Shown here: piece after piece, positions 10,408 to 13,879 of the stretch | How the letters are laid out: each line of letters starts with the position of its first letter | Numbering within the stretch: position 1 is the first letter of the stretch | Assembly (NCBI GenBank): GCA_031277235.1 | Contig: JAITMT010000428.1 | Location: 1 to 13,879, forward strand | Length of the DNA stretch: 13,879 nucleotides | Reading direction: 5' to 3' | From: Tannerella sp. | GTDB lineage: Bacteria; Bacteroidota; Bacteroidia; Bacteroidales; Tannerellaceae | Made by a program: the position numbers and the translations under genes | Notes under the pieces: generated by a model | Told to the model about the DNA's origin: nothing | Database searches by the model: none | The model's input: the letters and a program-made list of their open reading frames with translations, nothing else

Positions 10408-13110
10408 TTAGAGGAAAAAGGAACGTAAAATGGTAGCAGCCACTATCAGGAAAATACACGCGCCAAACCACGAGGCAGCCGTTTTTCCGGTATCGGGGTC
10501 GCCACTCGAGTCGAGTAGGTCAGCCCCCTTACGGGGGCTTTCCCCTCTAAGAACCGTACGTGCGAGTTTCCCCGCATACGGCTCAAGCAATTCTAAGTTT
10601 CTGTTACGAAACCGGCTCATCATACTTCTTTTTGTGAGATACATCGTTGTCATGGCAATTTTTGTGATACACAGTCGGATAAACATTATCTGTGTCCTCC
10701 GTGGTTGTCCACTTGGAGTTCAGATTTAGAGGTTGACCGCATATCGGACATTTGCGTTTTTGCAGTTCCCAGGCATATTTCAAGATACTGTTTCTGCCTT
10801 TTAGAGCTTCCAGATGTTTCCTGGTTTCACGTTCTTCAAAATAATGCCTGTATTCCGTATCGTATGGATTTGCATCATGCCGGATTTTTACATGCTTTTT
10901 GGTTTTTACGGCTGACGGTCGAACAAGTTGGACGTACTGTAATTCGCCCTGTTTCACTGTTTCCCTTTCTGCCGAAAAACACCACGCCCTATTCTCCGTT
11001 CTGCGATAATACCTGTTTTTAATCCATCCTTTACTTTTATGGGAATGCCTGCGTTTTGCCCATTGCCATAGTTTCCTGAAAATTTCCATATCCACCCGTT
11101 GAAAAGCTTTTGCCGAAGTTCCCGTCCTGTAGTAGTTCGACCAACCTGTTATTATCGGATTGAGTACCCTTATTAGAGATTCCTGTCTTATTGACTTTTT
11201 GGTTTCGATAATTGACCTGATTTTCTCCAGGAATTTGGCAATCCCCCTTTCGGAAGGCTGCGTAAGCAAAGTATTGTTAAATTTCCTGATATTGAATCCG
11301 AGAAAATCAAACCCGTCTTTGATGTGGGTTATTTTCGTTTTTTCTTCGGAGAGGGTAAGCCCTCTTTCTGCAAGAAATTCCTTAATTAAAGGTTTGATTT
11401 CATTTTCCAAAACCTCTCTACTTCTACCCGTGATGATGAAATCATCGGCATAACGTACAAGGTGTATTTTGGGATAAAAATCAATTCCTTTAATTTTCCT
11501 TTTCTTAAACTTTTCTTCGAGTAGTTTCTGGATACCGTCCAGAGTCATATTTGCCAGTGTCGGGGATATTATTCCGCCCTGCGGTGTTCCTTCGTCCGTT
11601 GGGTTCAAAATCTTATTGAAGACAAATCCGCATTTCAGCCATTTTCGCAACATCACTTTATCCATTGGGATATTGTTCAGTAACCAGTCGTGGCTTATAT
11701 GGTCGAAACAGCCTTTAATGTCGGCTTCCAAAACCCATTCTGGAGCAACAGTTCCTGACAGTACAATAAAGCTTTGTTCGATAGCGTCGGCGGCACAGCG
11801 TTCCTTGCGGAAACCGTATGAATGGTTGTCCGCCGTAGTTTCGGCTATGGGGTCGAGCGCCATAAGATACAAGGCTTGCATTGCTCTGTCCTTCATCGTG
11901 GGAATACCTAACGGACGTAATTTGCCGTTGCTCTTTTTAATATGTACCCTTTTCAGTGGTTGTGGGGTATAACCCCGTCTTTTCAACGTGAAAATTGCTT
12001 TCCACTTTCCGGGTGGAGAATCCCAAAGAACTCTATCCACTCCTGATGTATTCTTTCCTTTATTGGAAGTAACTCGCTGAACAGCCAATGCTTTGGCTGA
12101 AAACGAGTGGGTCAGCGTCCACTGCAAGGCTTTTACCTTGCCGTATCTGCCTTCCTTCCGAGCCTTTACAATACGGGCTTGAAGTTTTTGCACATCACGG
12201 TTACACCTGTCCCAATCAATGCTGTTCCAGGAGCAGGTCGTTTTGTGAGCCGATGCACACGATGTTTTAATGTCGTTCATTTGCTTTTCTGCTTTAAAAA
12301 ATTCTAAAAGTTTCTTGTAAAGAATCACCTAACGCGGAAGTCTGCCCACTTTCGTGTGGAGTGATGTTTCAACTCCTATCCATTCCATTACAGAATGGCA
12401 TTCGCTTTTTCCGCAATCCTATACCCGCACCTCCATCAGCTTGCCTTGCGGTTTGCTTTCCCTTTTACGGGAGAGATACGGGCTTACCTTGTTCTGCGCA
12501 AGTAACAAATGAATGGGTTAGGTACTGTCAATTCCACCGGCAGCGCTTAATGTCCGTGTAACCCCAAAATTCAGGGGGTTATCCGGCTGCTTACCTTTTG
12601 GTTCAAGCCTGTCAGCATTTTTGGCTTGTTATACGTTACGATGTTTATAAACAGTTCACTTACGTTTACCATACCACTCAGCCAAGCTCCCCGCGTCGTA
12701 TAATGCTAACGACCATTGAAATCCACTCGCGCTTCTTTCTTTTCCTTATAGGAGGGGTTACCTTGTCGGGACAGCTTAATACAAAAACATTACTGTCAGT
12801 GCATTTGTCCTTAGGCTACCACTGACGGAACAGTGGGTGTAATCATTACTTTTAATTGCTGTTACACAATTACTTACGCAACTTCAAGTCGCACGAACTT
12901 GCCATACACTTTCACACCGCCAATCAGCCCTACAACGGCTCCGATGGCGTATATCAGTTTCGTTGCAGGGTCAAAATAAGATGTTACCATCTGCGTGGCT
13001 TCGGTGATGCCCGCCGAGCCGTTGCCCTGCGCCCGTGCGTTGACGGCAGTCATTACAAACGCGACTGCCGAATAGAATAATTTAACTTTGCTCTTTTTAT
13101 TTTCTGCCAT
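10408..13110 (-). CDS. traE: Conjugal transfer protein TraE (DUF4134, VirB2-like), split by a group II intron
   Basis: The gene is in two exons: 12895-13110 (72 codons, ending KVYGKF) and 10409-10509 plus stop at 10408 (34 codons, beginning SSGDPDTGKTAASWFG). Joined in phase 0 they give a 105-aa protein that follows the TraE family without gap: a leader ending NARAQ, TEATQMVTSYFDPATKLIYA, a first hydrophobic helix (IGAVVGLIGGVKVYG), the conserved SSGDPDT motif, and a second helix ending IFLIVAATILRSFFL. The family has the size and two-helix form of VirB2 pilins. Without splicing, translation from the first exon runs VRLEVA and stops at 12874, giving a 78-aa product without the second helix. 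Start is the ATG at 13108-13110, chosen for the signal-like N-terminus. Confidence 0.93.
10510..10550 (-). ncRNA. Group II intron domain VI with likely branch-point A
   Basis: A 41-nt hairpin: an internal stem AGCCCCC/GGGGGCT with loop GTAA (minus strand) on a basal stem of GAG/CTC and GG/CC. The A left unpaired in CCTACTC, at 10516 and 7 nt from the intron end, is in the place of the branch-point adenosine. Confidence 0.8.
10551..10584 (-). ncRNA. Group II intron domain V
   Basis: Exactly 34 nt, the canonical length: it begins GAGCCGTATG, has the GAAA tetraloop in CGGGGAAACTCG, and ends CGTACGGTTC. It contains the catalytic AGC triad near its 5' end. Confidence 0.95.
10604..12280 (-). CDS. 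ltrA: Group II intron reverse transcriptase/maturase (LtrA type)
   Basis: A 558-aa intron-encoded protein that helps the intron RNA fold and splice and copies it into DNA at new sites. The N-terminal RT-0 region carries RVTSNKGKNTSGVD (69-82). The RT core has LRPLGIPTMKDRAMQ (121-135), the metal-binding D187 in EADIKGCFD, GTPQGGIISPTLAN (231-244) and the catalytic YADD at 277-280. Maturase domain X has NPIITGWSNYYR (374-385). The C-terminus holds CPIC (511-514) and HKNCH (539-543), zinc-binding remnants of an HNH endonuclease domain, but the central histidine and GG block usually found between them is absent. I chose the ATG at 12278-12280; a GTG at 12328 would add 16 residues not seen in the family. 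RT and maturase motifs look intact. Confidence 0.95.
   Translation of the reverse strand: MNDIKTSCASAHKTTCSWNSIDWDRCNRDVQKLQARIVKARKEGRYGKVKALQWTLTHSFSAKALAVQRVTSNKGKNTSGVDRVLWDSPPGKWKAIFTLKRRGYTPQPLKRVHIKKSNGKLRPLGIPTMKDRAMQALYLMALDPIAETTADNHSYGFRKERCAADAIEQSFIVLSGTVAPEWVLEADIKGCFDHISHDWLLNNIPMDKVMLRKWLKCGFVFNKILNPTDEGTPQGGIISPTLANMTLDGIQKLLEEKFKKRKIKGIDFYPKIHLVRYADDFIITGRSREVLENEIKPLIKEFLAERGLTLSEEKTKITHIKDGFDFLGFNIRKFNNTLLTQPSERGIAKFLEKIRSIIETKKSIRQESLIRVLNPIITGWSNYYRTGTSAKAFQRVDMEIFRKLWQWAKRRHSHKSKGWIKNRYYRRTENRAWCFSAERETVKQGELQYVQLVRPSAVKTKKHVKIRHDANPYDTEYRHYFEERETRKHLEALKGRNSILKYAWELQKRKCPICGQPLNLNSKWTTTEDTDNVYPTVYHKNCHDNDVSHKKKYDEPVS
12281..12894 (-). ncRNA. 5' ribozyme part of the group II intron (domains I-III and start of IV)
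   Basis: This 614-nt stretch carries no supported gene. It starts at the GTGCGAC splice-site consensus and precedes the intron-encoded protein, where domains I to III must lie. Local palindromes such as TAACCCC/GGGGGTTA near 12558-12581 and AGTGGTAG-type stems near 12800-12835 fit ribozyme helices. I did not fold it, so domain limits and exon-binding sites are not assigned. Confidence 0.8.
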
Positions 13111-13222
13111 ATTGTTTTTTATTGTGCCGCGAAGCGGAATATGCCCCGCAGCGGGTTAATACTTTTTTTACTTTTTATACTTCACAAATCCCGGTGAAAA
13201 ACCCTGCAAAAGAGTATCTTTT
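13111..13222. repeat. Two short hairpins in the traD-traE gap
   Basis: CCGCGAAGCGG (13127-13137) and CCCGCAGCGGG (13145-13155) are neighbouring perfect hairpins of similar design, separated by AATATGC. The rest of the 112-nt gap is AT-rich without a gene. Confidence 0.55.
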
Positions 13223-13879
13223 TCACCCCCTCTTTTGGAGGGGGACGGGGGGAGGCTCCAAAAATCCGGCTAAAAAGTCGCCGTAGTCTGCACCGGAATT
13301 TTCATCCTCCGTTTCATCTTTCCTTTCGGGCGCCATCTTCCGGATATTGCGCTCGACGGCTGCCCTGATCCAGTTAGCCCTGCCTTCATCTCCCGAAACA
13401 AGCCGTTCGAACATGTCCGTATTTTCCAGTCTTTCAAGCGCTGCGGCTGTTTCTTCGCTTACTTCGGCGGGCTGTTCGCGGACGGCTTGGGCTACCGCCA
13501 GCAAGTCGTCGTAGTCCACCCCGTCCGCATATTCCGGCGCGTGTCCCGGCATCCGTTCCGGTTCTTCCCCGTCTTCAAAATCAGGGACGCCCTCCGGTTC
13601 GCCGTCAAACTCTCCGCCGCTTTCACTTTCCGCTTCGAGCGGAATGCTCATCAGCACGTTGTCGCCCTCTTCGCCGGAAATCCCGTCCAACTCCCTGTCG
13701 GGGATAACCGCCGGCGGATTTACTGCGGTTCCGGCTGCAAAAATACCGGGTTTTTCAATCCCCTTGCCGGTTTCGTCCGAAGTGGCAGGGGCTTGCACGG
13801 GTTGGCTCCGGTCGGGACGGACATAACGGCTTTCGCCGACTACATCGGGAACGGTTTCGTGTTTTTGGGGTGGCGCGTC
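13223..13879 (-). CDS. traD: Conjugal transfer protein, probably TraD, 3' part only
   Basis: The frame is open from the right edge of the window to a TGA at 13223, giving 218 aa of C-terminal sequence. There is no reason to start at the GTG at 13796-13798, because the upstream 27 codons (starting DAPPQKHETVPDVVGESRYV) are also open in frame. The visible protein is acidic and rich in Pro, Glu and Gly up to about residue 120 of the fragment. A more ordered helical part follows (YDDLLAVAQAVREQPAEVSE, then TAAALERLENTDMFERLVSG, then ANWIRAAVERNIRKMAPERK). Its place directly before traE fits TraD of CTnDOT-type elements; the sequence alone does not settle the symbol and the function is unknown. 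The last residues (EPPPVPLQKRG) are translated from a G/C palindromic repeat. Confidence 0.7.
   Translation of the reverse strand, partial: DAPPQKHETVPDVVGESRYVRPDRSQPVQAPATSDETGKGIEKPGIFAAGTAVNPPAVIPDRELDGISGEEGDNVLMSIPLEAESESGGEFDGEPEGVPDFEDGEEPERMPGHAPEYADGVDYDDLLAVAQAVREQPAEVSEETAAALERLENTDMFERLVSGDEGRANWIRAAVERNIRKMAPERKDETEDENSGADYGDFLAGFLEPPPVPLQKRG
13224..13259. repeat. G/C palindromic repeat forming the 3' end of the traD-like gene
   Basis: CACCCCCTCTTTTGGAGGGG followed by GACGGGGGGAGGCTCC, a further member of the family. It encodes the last ten or so residues of the traD-like protein and supplies its stop codon. Confidence 0.8.

Larger units (their letters stand above)
10510..12894 (-). 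mobile_element. Group II intron, complete, inserted in traE
   Basis: The intron is 2385 bp. Its 5' end on the minus strand is GTGCGACTTG, matching the GUGYG consensus, immediately after the codon TTC of traE. Its 3' end is ...CTACTCGAC, ending AC as group II introns do, immediately before TCG AGT GGC. Domain V (10551-10584) and domain VI (10510-10550) are recognisable, and a reverse transcriptase/maturase gene lies in the expected domain IV position. The boundaries are fixed independently by the exact restoration of the TraE protein. The intron gene is visibly richer in A/T-ending codons than its tra neighbours, which fits separate ancestry. It reads in the same direction as the operon, as needed for splicing from the tra transcript. 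Confidence 0.95.

Noticed and set aside
10510..10550. CCCCCTTACGGGGG palindrome as another member of the G/C repeat family
   Set aside because: It is the internal stem of intron domain VI, at the right distance from domain V and the 3' splice site; similarity to the repeats is only compositional.
10604..10686. Separate 92-codon frame 10408-10686 as its own gene
   Set aside because: Its upper part reads intron domains V and VI; only the last 33 residues are protein-like, and these are exon 2 of traE.
12558..12581. TAACCCC...GGGGGTTA palindrome as a G/C repeat
   Set aside because: It lies inside the 5' ribozyme part of the intron and lacks the AAGCCCC/GGGGCTT flanks, so an intron helix is more likely.

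Overview
The window is part of a Bacteroidetes (most likely Bacteroidales) integrative and conjugative element of the CTnDOT type. Every gene I accept lies on the minus strand. Read right to left they give the order known from CTnDOT: traD (partial), traE, traF, traG, traI, traJ, traK, traL, traM, traN, traO, traQ, followed by a phage-type adenine methyltransferase. The Bacteroidetes assignment rests on these tra families, which are specific to that phylum, on a TAnnTTTG-type promoter box at the left edge, and on the G/C palindromes and AT-rich oligomer runs that fill the gene junctions.

Layout, right to left (direction of transcription). Positions 13223-13879 hold the 3' part of traD. Positions 10408-13110 hold traE, split by a complete 2385-bp group II intron (10510-12894). 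The intron carries its own reverse transcriptase/maturase gene (10604-12280), and domains V and VI are recognisable. Joining the exons restores a 105-aa TraE. Then come traF (overlapping traG by 4 nt), the VirB4-like ATPase traG, traI, the polytopic traJ, VirB8-like traK, traL, VirB10-like traM, VirB9-like traN, the TraO beta-barrel candidate and the lipoprotein traQ. The primase gene traP, expected between traO and traQ, is missing, and so is traH. The last gene is a Dam-family methyltransferase, start-stop coupled to traQ and broken by a one-base frameshift. A stem-loop at 231-266 is a plausible operon terminator.

Together the genes encode the mating-pair-formation (type IV secretion) machine: TraE/TraF as pilin-like and VirB3-like subunits, TraG as the ATPase, TraI/TraJ/TraK/TraL as inner-membrane and periplasmic parts, TraM/TraN/TraO as the envelope-spanning and outer-membrane core, and TraQ as an accessory lipoprotein. 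Relaxase, coupling protein and integrase are not in the window.

The most unusual feature is how heavily repeats have invaded the operon. G/C palindromes of about 30-60 bp sit in or next to most junctions. One pair is inserted in frame inside the traG coding sequence, and others supply the last codons of traM and traD. An AT-rich repeat supplies the end of traF. A 21-bp inverted repeat sits directly before the traJ start codon. At the left edge (1-123) a leftward Bacteroidetes promoter box precedes four consecutive perfect hairpins, which look like the start of a structured RNA that runs off the window.
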